A stretch of 38,654 nucleotides of DNA, taken from contig CAITMG010000092.1 in assembly GCA_903893445.1 (NCBI GenBank), positions 1 through 38,654 on the forward strand, read 5' to 3'. Both the position numbers and the translations under genes were made by a program. Under the pieces are notes generated by a model. That model had not been told where the DNA came from. It worked only from the letters and a program-made list of their open reading frames with translations, and ran no database searches. Positions within the stretch are counted from its first letter, which is position 1. The number at the start of each line of letters is the position of its first letter. Below are positions 22,579 through 30,287 of the stretch, piece after piece. This stretch comes from Candidatus Uhrbacteria bacterium (lineage in GTDB: Bacteria > Patescibacteriota > Patescibacteriia > 2-12-FULL-60-25).

Positions 22579-22977
22579 CTATTTCACCCAAACGCCATTT
22601 TTGCATTCTGCTATCTCCATGGCAAACACAACAACCTCAGAATCAGAACTCGCGTATTCGATCTGATCGATGACGGTTCTTGTGCGGAAACTGCCACCAT
22701 GATTTCCCTTTAACATGTACGAGTAGCCCGAAGCGCTACCTGGGACTCTTAGCGATACAGAGAGGAGCACACCTTCGTGACTGACGAGCTGATCGGTGAC
22801 TTCTACGTTTCCCGCTTTTTGATCGAGCTCTTTTACTGCGGCTATGACCTCTTCTGCCGTAAACGTGCGTTCGCCTTCCCAGCCTGTTGATCCTCCTTCG
22901 CCAAGCGTTTTCGTTGTCACTTTTTTGACCTCGTTTGGCGAGGTCGTTGTTTGTTCTCCGAAGAATCTTTCTTTCAT
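22579..22977 (-). CDS. Hypothetical protein, 132 residues
   Basis: A soluble protein without signal or membrane segment. The N-terminus is polar and Thr/Lys-rich (about 1-35), then a helix FTAEEVIAAVKELDQKAG and a beta-rich part (VEVTDQLVSHEGVLLSVSLR, GYSYMLKG, EVVVFAMEIAE). No family is recognised. TAATAT lies nine bases before the ATG and there is no Shine-Dalgarno sequence, so it is probably leaderless. Confidence 0.6.
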   Translation of the reverse strand: MKERFFGEQTTTSPNEVKKVTTKTLGEGGSTGWEGERTFTAEEVIAAVKELDQKAGNVEVTDQLVSHEGVLLSVSLRVPGSASGYSYMLKGNHGGSFRTRTVIDQIEYASSDSEVVVFAMEIAECKNGVWVK

Positions 22978-23121
22978 AGCTGATACATATTACGGATTGA
23001 AAGCTCTGTTCACTATATCAGTCTCATTTTTCTTTGCATATCAAAGAGATGCTCTCGTGTTGGTTTTGTTTTTTGTGGGGAGTGCTATCCTGGAGGGGTA
23101 ATGAACTCCTAACCTTTTTCT

Positions 23122-23511
23122 ATGTCGCTCACGTCTTTGTTGGCTCAAGTGATGGGGGTGTATTTATTGTCCGTTGGTGTGTCGATGGTTTTTCAGAAAA
23201 AGCGTTTATTGGAGATTCTTGATGAGATGGCAAAGAGTCGGGCAATGCTGTACATCCTTGGGTTTATGACGATGCTCCTTGGATTATTGGTTGTGTTGAC
23301 GCATCACATCTGGACGTCGGGATTGTTGCCGCTGGTCGTGACGTTGATGGGTTGGGGGATGCTGTTGAAAGGTTTGACGTTGATGTTTACGTCGACCGAA
23401 GAGACGCAGTTATTGATGCGCGTGATGAAAGTGCAGGAGTTGATGTGGTTGTATGCGGTAATTGTTTTTGCCTTGGGCGCGTACCTGATGTACGGGGGAA
23501 TTGTTGGCTGA
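23122..23511 (+). CDS. Small four-helix membrane protein
   Basis: A 129-residue protein with four hydrophobic segments (about 5-24, 42-60, 66-88, 105-127) and short charged loops (FQKKRLLEILDEMAKSR, TSTEETQLLMRVMKVQ). Length and spacing are like small integral membrane proteins of unknown function. It converges with the lipoprotein gene on the other strand, and only three bases separate the two stops, so they share no terminator between them. Confidence 0.7.
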   Translation: MSLTSLLAQVMGVYLLSVGVSMVFQKKRLLEILDEMAKSRAMLYILGFMTMLLGLLVVLTHHIWTSGLLPLVVTLMGWGMLLKGLTLMFTSTEETQLLMRVMKVQELMWLYAVIVFALGAYLMYGGIVG

Positions 23512-23514
23512 CTT

Positions 23515-24279
23515 TTACTTTTTAGAATTCATTCCCGTGATGATGATTTGGCGTGGTATTTCGGTGTTGGGTTTATCGAATTGAACGGGCATTGTTCCGG
23601 CTGGTTGAATGCCAATCACGACGCCTTTTTGCGGATTCCAGATGACGATGTCACCGACGGGATAATAGCTCGGGCATTTCTTGTGAGGTGCGTTGTTGAC
23701 CGTGTATGTTTTGACGCCAGGTCGATCTTCGTATGATGATTCATCGCCCAAGACACATCCAATGCCATAGGCGCGCGTCGTAAATTTATTGAGTTCCTGC
23801 GTACTCGTTGCTTTGGCGAGATAGATTTGCGCTGGGTAGCGTTCGTCATTGAGATATGCCGCCGAGTAGTATGGATGACGGATTGAAAGATCTTCATTGA
23901 TTTGTATCGGCTGACCGTTTTTATCCGTATGAAATGCGCTTTGATGACGGCCCATGGAAAAGGTGATGATCTCGCCGTTTTCAATAACGCGTAGCGGGTA
24001 GATCGAGCCATCAGAGCTTGACCAATCTTCCGAGTAAATTTCTTTTGGGAATTGGATCGAAATGCCAAGACTGTGGTTTGTATATTCATTCCATTCCGAA
24101 TTCATCGATCGAACATCAGAGATATCCGAAATTTTTTCGATGGTTGAGGTTGGAGCGGTTAAGATCGTTGATGTTGTTTGCGTTTGTGGAGCTTGCGCAG
24201 ATTGTGGTGTTGGACGTGAAACCTCGCCGCAACCCACAAGAAGCGAGATGAGCGGCAACAGGAAGACGATTTTTTTCAT
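23515..24279 (-). CDS. Lipoprotein of unknown function
   Basis: A 254-residue protein with signal peptide MKKIVFLLPLISLLVGC (lipobox Leu-Val-Gly-Cys), a Thr/Pro/Gln-rich linker (about 20-55) that would reach from the membrane, and a globular domain. The domain begins NEYTNHSLGISIQFPKE, a pattern seen in many small bacterial lipoproteins with a PsbP-like or similar beta fold. Two cysteines (GIGCVLGD, KKCPSYY) may pair. ATG 24279 is favoured: TACGAT is exactly six bases upstream with TTTTCA 17 bases before it, so the mRNA is leaderless; a longer reading adds a non-signal N-terminus. Confidence 0.75.
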   Translation of the reverse strand: MKKIVFLLPLISLLVGCGEVSRPTPQSAQAPQTQTTSTILTAPTSTIEKISDISDVRSMNSEWNEYTNHSLGISIQFPKEIYSEDWSSSDGSIYPLRVIENGEIITFSMGRHQSAFHTDKNGQPIQINEDLSIRHPYYSAAYLNDERYPAQIYLAKATSTQELNKFTTRAYGIGCVLGDESSYEDRPGVKTYTVNNAPHKKCPSYYPVGDIVIWNPQKGVVIGIQPAGTMPVQFDKPNTEIPRQIIITGMNSKK

Positions 24280-24331
24280 GCCTGCATCGTAGCCGTTTTT
24301 GTTCATTCTGAAAAACATGTAGACTCGTTTT

Positions 24332-24661
24332 ATGGCCACCTCTCCATCAACGGCGGATTACATTTTGGATCAGCTCATGTCACTTGAGCGTGTTGCGGTG
24401 CGCAAGATGTTTGGGGAGTACGCGCTGTATTGCGATGGAAAAGTCGTGGCACTGATTTGCGATAACACCTTGTTCGTGAAAATCACGGAGCAGGGGAAGG
24501 CGTTTGTTGGAAAGAGATACGAAGAAGGCGCTGCGTATCCCGGCGCAAAACCGTCGATGATGATTGACGAAGGTTTGATTGAAGATCGCGAATGGCTGAG
24601 TCAGCTTATTCGGATTACGTCTGAACATGTTCCCAAACCAAAAACGAAATCAACCAAATGA
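24332..24661 (+). CDS. TfoX/Sxy N-terminal domain protein
   Basis: A 109-residue protein matching the TfoX N-terminal domain: DQLMSLERVAVRKMFGEYALYCDGKVVALICDN, then LFVKITEQGKAF and AKPSMMIDEGLIED, the order seen in this family. In gammaproteobacteria TfoX/Sxy regulates competence, but stand-alone N-terminal domains have no settled role. The C-terminal TfoX domain is missing, as in many family members. TAGACT lies six bases before the ATG. The promoter region is shared back-to-back with the lipoprotein gene at 24279. Confidence 0.85.
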   Translation: MATSPSTADYILDQLMSLERVAVRKMFGEYALYCDGKVVALICDNTLFVKITEQGKAFVGKRYEEGAAYPGAKPSMMIDEGLIEDREWLSQLIRITSEHVPKPKTKSTK

Positions 24662-24691
24662 TTCATGCCGGTATTCACCGGATATCTTGCG

Positions 24692-25378
24692 CTATCTTCC
24701 AAAACGACGCTTGCGCAGGGCGAACGTTGAGAGCGCGAGATCGAGTTCGTGTTCATTAAAATCGGGCCAGTGTTTGTCGCTCCACAAGAGCTCGCTGTAG
24801 GCAGACTCCCACGTTAAAAATCCAGAGAGACGTTCCTCACCAGATGTGCGAATAATGAGATCGGGTGCGGGCATGTCCGGCCAGTACATTCGAGCGGTGA
24901 TGGACTCCTCGGTGACATCTTCGATGCGGACACCGTCGGCCATTAATTTTTTGCAGGCATCGACAATCTCTGGACGGCCGCCGTAATTGAGACAGATGCA
25001 GAGCGTCGCACGCGTGTTGGATGCTGTGTCGTGTTCCGCGGTTTCAATGGCGCTGAGAATGGACGGACGTAATCGCTCTCGACGTCCAAGGATACGTAGA
25101 CGAACGCCGCGATCGCGAAAATGATGGAGGTCATTGACGAGTGCGCCTTCGAGAAGGTCCATCAAATAGCCAACCTCTTCCTCGGTGCGGTTCCAGTTTT
25201 CCGTTGAAAACGCAAAGACGCTTAACACGGCGATATTGCGATCCAGACACCAGTCTGCGACATCTTTCACGCGGTCGTATCCTGCGCGATGACCTTCGAG
25301 GGTCGGCATCCCGTGTTCCTTTGCCCAACGGCGGTTGCCATCCATGATGATGGCCAAGTGTGTGAGTGGCGGCGTCAT
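24692..25378 (-). CDS. uppS: Isoprenyl transferase (undecaprenyl diphosphate synthase)
   Basis: A 228-residue cis-prenyltransferase that extends farnesyl diphosphate with isopentenyl diphosphate to the C55 lipid carrier of cell-wall and glycan synthesis. Motifs are complete: IIMDGNRRWAKEHG near the N-terminus with the catalytic Asp, GHRAGYDRVKDV, FAFSTENWNR, LCICLNYGGRPEIVDA, and PDLIIRTSGEERLSGFLTWESAYSEL. It is slightly short but within family range. TAATAC lies nine bases before the ATG. The product is the carrier on which the GT2/GT-C pair and the flippase would act. Confidence 0.95.
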   Translation of the reverse strand: MTPPLTHLAIIMDGNRRWAKEHGMPTLEGHRAGYDRVKDVADWCLDRNIAVLSVFAFSTENWNRTEEEVGYLMDLLEGALVNDLHHFRDRGVRLRILGRRERLRPSILSAIETAEHDTASNTRATLCICLNYGGRPEIVDACKKLMADGVRIEDVTEESITARMYWPDMPAPDLIIRTSGEERLSGFLTWESAYSELLWSDKHWPDFNEHELDLALSTFALRKRRFGR

Positions 25379-25390
25379 ACCGGATCAGTA

Positions 25391-25708
25391 TTACAGATGT
25401 CGTTCGCCAAAGGAACGCATCGTCTCGATGAGCGCGATGAGGTCTTTGCCTTTATCTGTGAGTTCGTAGGTCGCGCGTGGTGGGCGGTGTTGGTACAAGT
25501 GACGCGCGATCATGTGATTTTTTTCGAGATGCTGGAGCTTGGTCGTGAGCGTGCGCGTGCTGATGCCTTGAAGGGAGGATGCAAGGTCGCCAAAGCGGCG
25601 AGATCCCATCGCGAGATCTCGAACGATGAGAAGCGTCCACATATCACCGACCAGTTCGGCGACCGCAGCGACCGGGCAGGTTTCCCCGTGTTGAATGTCG
25701 TTCTCCAT
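25391..25708 (-). CDS. HxlR-family transcriptional regulator
   Basis: A 105-residue winged-helix regulator. The N-terminal ETCPVAAVAELVGDMWTLLIVRDL contains Cys10 before Pro, at the position of the redox-sensing cysteine in HxlR proteins such as YodB and HypR. Next come the recognition region SRRFGDLASSLQGISTRTLTTKLQHLE and the wing ending RATYELTDKGKDL. It is the only cysteine, so sensing would rest on one residue per subunit. Divergent from a nitroreductase with a palindromic operator between them, the classic arrangement for electrophile or oxidant response. ATG 25708 follows TATGCT by 12 bases; a longer reading would cross the promoter. Confidence 0.92.
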   Translation of the reverse strand: MENDIQHGETCPVAAVAELVGDMWTLLIVRDLAMGSRRFGDLASSLQGISTRTLTTKLQHLEKNHMIARHLYQHRPPRATYELTDKGKDLIALIETMRSFGERHL

Positions 25709-25763
25709 AAGATTTGTTGGAGCATAGACGAGATGCTTTACAAAGTAAAGTGAGTGTGTCAGG
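25709..25763. promoter_or_regulatory. Divergent promoters with palindromic operator
   Basis: CTTTAC (25736-25741), three bases AAA, GTAAAG (25745-25750) form a perfect inverted repeat. On the minus strand TTTACT and TATGCT (17 bases apart) make the regulator promoter. On plus TTTACA is the -35 of the nitroreductase, with CAGGAT 17 bases on. The palindrome covers both -35 boxes, so one bound dimer could shut both. Confidence 0.75.
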
Positions 25764-25777
25764 ATGCAACTACATTT

Positions 25778-26410
25778 ATGCCAAACTCGCCTGAACACCT
25801 CGAGTGGCGCTATGCCACAAAACAGTACGATGCAACGAAAAAGTTAACAGATGAACAGCGCGCTGTCATTACAGATGCGCTTCGTCTTGCGCCGTCTTCG
25901 TTTGGATTGCAACCGTGGAAGTTTATTCATGTGACGTCACCGGAACTTCGTGAACAGCTGAAGGCGCAAGCCTGGGGCCAATCTCAGGTAACGGATGCAT
26001 CAGATCTTTTTGTCTTGTGTTCCGTGAATACGATTGATGAAGCGTATATCGATCGATATCTTGCCTCCATGGCAAAAACGCGTGGCATGGACGTTTCCCA
26101 GCTCGCGGGTTTTCGCGACATGCTCGTGAACACGACAAAGGGAATGACGCCGGAGCAGATGGAAGAATGGAATGCTCGTCAGGTGTATATCGCAATTGGT
26201 GTCGCGATGCATGCGGCGGCTGAACATCGGATTGATACGACGCCAATGGAAGGCTTTAACAAGCAGACGTTTGATGAGATTCTTGGACTCGGTGCTCTTG
26301 GTCTCAAATCTCGTCTTATCCTTGCTGCAGGTTTTCGTGCGGCCGAAGATGCGACACAAAATTACGCTAAGTCTCGTTTTACGAAGGAAGAAGTGTTTAT
26401 CGAACGATAA
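25778..26410 (+). CDS. NAD(P)H-dependent nitroreductase-family oxidoreductase
   Basis: A 210-residue flavin enzyme of the NfsB/YfkO type. Early motifs are WRYATKQYD and LRLAPSSFGLQPWKF, which contact FMN; later VYIAIGVAMHAAAEHRIDTTPMEGF and an LGALGLKSRLILAAGFR block. These enzymes reduce nitro compounds or quinones using NAD(P)H. Control by the divergent HxlR regulator suggests a role in quinone or electrophile detoxification, as for YodB/YodC (established family knowledge, not shown here). ATG 25778 matches the family start. No Shine-Dalgarno sequence. Confidence 0.93.
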   Translation: MPNSPEHLEWRYATKQYDATKKLTDEQRAVITDALRLAPSSFGLQPWKFIHVTSPELREQLKAQAWGQSQVTDASDLFVLCSVNTIDEAYIDRYLASMAKTRGMDVSQLAGFRDMLVNTTKGMTPEQMEEWNARQVYIAIGVAMHAAAEHRIDTTPMEGFNKQTFDEILGLGALGLKSRLILAAGFRAAEDATQNYAKSRFTKEEVFIER

Positions 26411-26428
26411 AAACGTTTGTGAGAATGC

Positions 26429-26457
26429 AAAAACCGATCCCTCAGGATCGGTTTTTT
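26429..26457. terminator. Bidirectional terminator
   Basis: AAAACCGATCC, loop CTCA, GGATCGGTTTTTT; between convergent genes. Confidence 0.9.
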
Positions 26458-26475
26458 GTTGTGATCGAAACGCGC

Positions 26476-27189
26476 TTATTTTTTCGCCCCACCCATTCCA
26501 CGAAATCGTCCCATCATGCCTCCCTTGAAGGAGCCTGGATCGGAGATTTTGGTTGCACTGATTGCTGTTCCGTTGATTGTGCCGTTGATCATCAATCGGT
26601 CACCGACTTTCACGTCTGTGATAGCGAGCGTCGTTGGCGTTGCTTTTGCGCCTTTGGTTGTTGGTCGTTGCATACGCGTGATGGCTGCCTGGCTTGCATC
26701 CACCGTATACGTTGTTTTGTTCATGCCCGTTATGGTGATCGTTGAACCGGAGATGGCTGTAACGGTTCCGGAGAACATTGTTCGGCTCATGAGGGATGAA
26801 TCAAACACGGATTTTGCGACCACATTTGTTCCGGTAACGGTTCCGCTGACAGAGACTTTATCACCGACCTGAATGTTCGCGATTGTATATTGTGATGCTG
26901 CGCTTTCGGAAAATTTCGCCTGGCTCGCATCAACGGTATACGTCGTATTGTTTGATCCGGTAATGGTTAACGTTGTGCCGTTGATCGATGCAACGGCTCC
27001 GCTAACACCGTATTTGTTGATGTGTGGTGTTTCCGTTTTTGTCGTGTCTTTTTTGACGAGTGGTTTTTTGATCGCGTGCATCACGGTTTTATGAACCGGT
27101 GTTTTGATGGTTTGTGCTTGTGACGCGATTGGTAACACAAGCGATGATGCAATGACGGCTCCAGAAATGAGGTGTTTTGATGAAATCAT
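26476..27189 (-). CDS. Secreted protein with two DUF5666-like domains
   Basis: A 237-residue protein with a signal peptide ending around Ser-Gln-Ala-Gln (residue 26), a basic linker (about 27-58, Lys/Thr-rich), and two tandem beta-barrel-like repeats. Each repeat has V-S/F-S-G-x-V, then S-I-N-G or A-I-S-G, ITIT/LTIT, TTYTVDASQA, and ends with VGDKVSVSGTV or VGDRLMINGTI. This is the DUF5666 pattern. The tail is Gly/Met/Arg-rich (KGGMMGRFRGMGG). Function unknown; likely surface-exposed. TATAAC about 15 bases before the ATG could be the -10. Confidence 0.85.
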   Translation of the reverse strand: MISSKHLISGAVIASSLVLPIASQAQTIKTPVHKTVMHAIKKPLVKKDTTKTETPHINKYGVSGAVASINGTTLTITGSNNTTYTVDASQAKFSESAASQYTIANIQVGDKVSVSGTVTGTNVVAKSVFDSSLMSRTMFSGTVTAISGSTITITGMNKTTYTVDASQAAITRMQRPTTKGAKATPTTLAITDVKVGDRLMINGTINGTAISATKISDPGSFKGGMMGRFRGMGGAKK

Positions 27190-27418
27190 ATGTGGGATTA
27201 TTTTGTTATATGACAGGGTACCGTCTGTCTGTAGTTGCGTTACGAGACAATGCGATTGATTGGTTCATTCTTTGTCGTGAACCATTCTTCGTTGCGCTTT
27301 CGTATCGTGAGCATCATCTCGACATCTCGATTGTTCGTGAATCGGCTTGGCTATTGCTGAGCAACGCTTTTTGATTCAGGAAGATCGTTTTCTCTGGATG
27401 ATGACTGTTCGGCATACC
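27190..27418. other. Intergenic stretch without a supported gene
   Basis: About 230 bases. The first part holds the promoter region of the DUF5666 gene. TGGTTCA and TGAACCA (from about 27260) can form a 7-bp stem with a 10-base loop. I see no gene; a 65-codon plus-strand reading overlaps the neighbour's start and has no ribosome site. Confidence 0.5.
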
Positions 27419-27448
27419 AAAAATCCGATCGTGATCGATCGGATTTTT
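27419..27448. terminator. Terminator of the O-antigen ligase gene (symmetric)
   Basis: AAAAATCCGATCG, loop TGAT, CGATCGGATTTTT, directly after the minus-strand stop. Confidence 0.85.
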
Positions 27449-27449
27449 G

Positions 27450-28694
27450 TTATTCTTTTTCGTTGATTGATATTGGTGTCGTTTGCGGTGAGAGCGCGAC
27501 AAGCGCAATGAGGACCCAAAACATCAACGCGAGATCATTTTTGAAGTAGGGAACGTCTACAGCGCCATGTGCGAGAATGGTGATGAGCGGCAAAGCATAC
27601 GCGCGCGAGGATCGGCGGAACCAGGTGAGGCAGATTCCGGTGAATGCAACGATGCCGAGTAAACCTGTTTCACTCCAGACATTGAGGAGGATGTTGTGTG
27701 GATATTGAAAGATTTCCATCCAGGTCGCGCGATGATAGGGGATGATGACGGTTGGGTATGCACCAAATCCGGCGCCAAGAAATTCATGTTGGCTTAACAT
27801 CTGTATCGTTTCGTTCCACATGATCGCCCGGACGCGTCCGGACCATTCGCCAAAGGAGAGTGTTGATGCGATGTGCGATTGAAGAGGGGAATTGACGATC
27901 GCGTAAAAGGCGAAAAATGAAACAATCAGCGTGGCGTAGCGTGTTTTTTTATTCCAGAACATTGCGAAGAGGACGGCGATCAGGATTCCAATAAATCCAC
28001 CGACGCTTTTTGCAAGAATAATGGATGCGAGTCCGCAGAGAAAACCGGCGATGAGAAGGATTTGTTCTTTTTTATTTCGCATCGTTTCTTTGATCGGCAT
28101 GACCAGCAATCCAAAACAGAGTGCAGCTATCGGCGCGACGTAGAGCGAAAGGGCGTTTGGATAGGGAAACAGTCCGGTCGCACGGCGTGTGGCGAAATCC
28201 GTATCCCATGGATGCGGAATGAATTTTCCTGTGACAAATTGTCCGATGGCAATGAGTGAGACGGCGATGACGGACCAGATGAGCGCTGAGAGGATTTGTT
28301 TTTTATCTTGTTCGGTGTCGATGATGCCTGCCACAAGAATGGCGTAGAGCATCGGCTCAAGGACAAAGGCACGCCACAGTCCGAGCGCGGCAACGTGGTT
28401 TGGAGCTACAACGATGGCGATGATCGTGGCGAGGAGCCATAGTCCGCCTGCAATATGAAATGGTTTGAGTTTGAGGAATCCTTTTTTCCAAGTGGTTTTG
28501 ATGTCTTTTCGCGTGGCAATGACGGCGGTTGCGAGGAGAGCGATTTCCAGCGCGGTTGATGGAATCGGGCCGATTTGTGCGCGGAGGACGTATGCCGGAA
28601 ACAGCATTGGTAACCACAAGACAGCCAATTTTGGCTTGAACCACGCAAAGACGGACCAAGCGAGGGCAATGAGAAGACAAGCGAGCGTCATCAT
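27450..28694 (-). CDS. O-antigen ligase / polymerase family membrane protein
   Basis: A 414-residue protein with about eleven or twelve membrane helices. The Wzy_C-type outer loop contains GAGFGAYPTVIIPYH and FQYPHNILLNVWSETGLLG; the HN and E-x-G residues are the family signature. Such enzymes join polysaccharide or O-antigen to a lipid or protein acceptor, or polymerise repeat units, on the outer face of the membrane. Two ATGs in a row (28694 and 28691) are possible. It lies 42 bases after the flippase gene on the same strand, and the two form an envelope glycan operon. Members of this family also glycosylate pilins in some bacteria, so the acceptor is open. Confidence 0.88.
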   Translation of the reverse strand: MMTLACLLIALAWSVFAWFKPKLAVLWLPMLFPAYVLRAQIGPIPSTALEIALLATAVIATRKDIKTTWKKGFLKLKPFHIAGGLWLLATIIAIVVAPNHVAALGLWRAFVLEPMLYAILVAGIIDTEQDKKQILSALIWSVIAVSLIAIGQFVTGKFIPHPWDTDFATRRATGLFPYPNALSLYVAPIAALCFGLLVMPIKETMRNKKEQILLIAGFLCGLASIILAKSVGGFIGILIAVLFAMFWNKKTRYATLIVSFFAFYAIVNSPLQSHIASTLSFGEWSGRVRAIMWNETIQMLSQHEFLGAGFGAYPTVIIPYHRATWMEIFQYPHNILLNVWSETGLLGIVAFTGICLTWFRRSSRAYALPLITILAHGAVDVPYFKNDLALMFWVLIALVALSPQTTPISINEKE

Positions 28695-28736
28695 TGCCGC
28701 AGGGTGACACGTTTTTCGATGTGTTTCAACGGTGTA

Positions 28737-30194
28737 CTAGAGCGCGTCTGGAGATGGTGCGGATCCGCGACGTAATGAAAGGACTTCTTTCATGGTCTCT
28801 GGTGGAATTACACCGATGCCCAAGATGATGAGTGTGTAGGAGATAGCGCCAACAAGAATGGGGATAGGAAGCCACATTTGTTTGACGAGTTGCGTGACGA
28901 GGACCATGACGATCGTTGCGAAAAAGATTTTGAGATAGGGAAGCGCAAAGAGTCTTGTCCCGGATTTTTGCACAGAGATCCAGGTTGCGGCAATGGCAAC
29001 GCAGGTTTCGGAAAAGACGGTGAGCCAAGCCGCGCCCCACATTCCGTAGATCGGAATGCAGACGAGGTATCCGATGAGGGTAATTGCAGCAACAACGAAG
29101 TAGACAGGGAGCATTTTCTTTTGCAGGTCGAGTGCGACGATGACGTGGGAAGAGACGGTTCCGACAAAAATCATGACGGCGGCAATCATGAGAATTTTGA
29201 GGACGCTACCGGAGTCGGCAAAGTCATTTCCGGCAACGGTTGTCATGACGCGATCGCCGAGGACATAGACGCCGCCAAGCATCGGCATCGCAAGGAGGAG
29301 CATGGCGACGAGCGAGTTGCGATACAGGCTTTGAAAACGTTCGTGATGTTTTTCAATCCAGGCGCGAGCGAGCATTGGGAGCAACACGCCGGTGTACATG
29401 AATGGAATTGTGATCAGGATTTCGAGAACACGATAGGCGGCGCCGTACACGCCGACCTCGCTAAACGAACGGATCATTGAAAGAATGAGCGTGTCAGCTT
29501 TGAAATAGACGAGATTAAATAAAATGGATACGCCGATGGGCCATGATCGTTTGAGAATTGTTTTCCAAAATTCGGGATCCCACACGAGGGCGATCGAGGA
29601 ATATCGATTGGCGATGAGCGTGAGGATGAGAAAATTGGTGAGTCCGCCGAGTGACACGAAGGTGACGATCGGGATAAGACCCCAGCCGAGATATTTTGCG
29701 AGCAAAACACCGGCAAGCAAGACGATGCGTCCCGCGACTTCCGCAATCGCCACGACGTGCATTTTGAGATGGCGTTGATGAACGCCGATCACGATTTGGC
29801 TTAAGCTGCTAAAAAAGAATGAACCCCAAATGGCAAAAATGGCGAATTTTAAAACGGGCGGATACGGCATGGCCAACCCAACAAACGCCGCGCCAGTGAG
29901 AATGATGCCGGCCATGATGGTCCGAAGCGAAAATGTTGCGCGAACGGCGCGATCTTCGTAGGCGCGGTCACCGGCATGCTCGCCGAGCATCTGCACGAGC
30001 ATGACATTGAGACCAAGGTCGAGGATGATGCCAAAGACTTGGAAGAACGCGTTTGCCGTGGAATACATGCCAAAACCTTCTTGACCGAGCAGTCGGGTCA
30101 TCAAGCCAACGACAAGCACGCCTAGGATAGTTGAGGCAACTTTTCCGATCATTTGAACGCCGGTGTTCCAGGCGAGGGCGCGGGCTGTGCTCAT
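28737..30194 (-). CDS. Polysaccharide flippase (Wzx/MATE-like, MOP superfamily)
   Basis: A 485-residue protein with about fourteen membrane helices. It begins with MSTARALAWNTGVQMIGKV, a start typical of Wzx-type flippases, and goes on with GLMTRLLGQEGFGMYSTANAF. The middle has FNLVYFKADTLILSMIRSFSEVG, also a family pattern. It would carry undecaprenyl-linked sugars to the outside, using the carrier made by UppS. ATG 30194 is preferred over ATG 30203 because CATGAC (30212-30207) would place the transcription start at about 30200. It is divergent from the SpoIID gene, with 93 bases between. Confidence 0.88.
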   Translation of the reverse strand: MSTARALAWNTGVQMIGKVASTILGVLVVGLMTRLLGQEGFGMYSTANAFFQVFGIILDLGLNVMLVQMLGEHAGDRAYEDRAVRATFSLRTIMAGIILTGAAFVGLAMPYPPVLKFAIFAIWGSFFFSSLSQIVIGVHQRHLKMHVVAIAEVAGRIVLLAGVLLAKYLGWGLIPIVTFVSLGGLTNFLILTLIANRYSSIALVWDPEFWKTILKRSWPIGVSILFNLVYFKADTLILSMIRSFSEVGVYGAAYRVLEILITIPFMYTGVLLPMLARAWIEKHHERFQSLYRNSLVAMLLLAMPMLGGVYVLGDRVMTTVAGNDFADSGSVLKILMIAAVMIFVGTVSSHVIVALDLQKKMLPVYFVVAAITLIGYLVCIPIYGMWGAAWLTVFSETCVAIAATWISVQKSGTRLFALPYLKIFFATIVMVLVTQLVKQMWLPIPILVGAISYTLIILGIGVIPPETMKEVLSLRRGSAPSPDAL

Positions 30195-30287
30195 GGTTGG
30201 CATTCTGTCATGTTTCGCGGGACAGGAAAAGCGATGCTCGTGTTTGGCAATTCCTGTGTGGCACGATATCCTCATCATACGACAACG

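Noticed and set aside
22377-22673. 98-codon plus-strand frame
   Set aside because: It runs through tRNA-Ser and a terminator.
27177-27374. 65-codon plus-strand frame
   Set aside because: It overlaps the start and promoter of the DUF5666 gene and has no ribosome site; composition is not protein-like.
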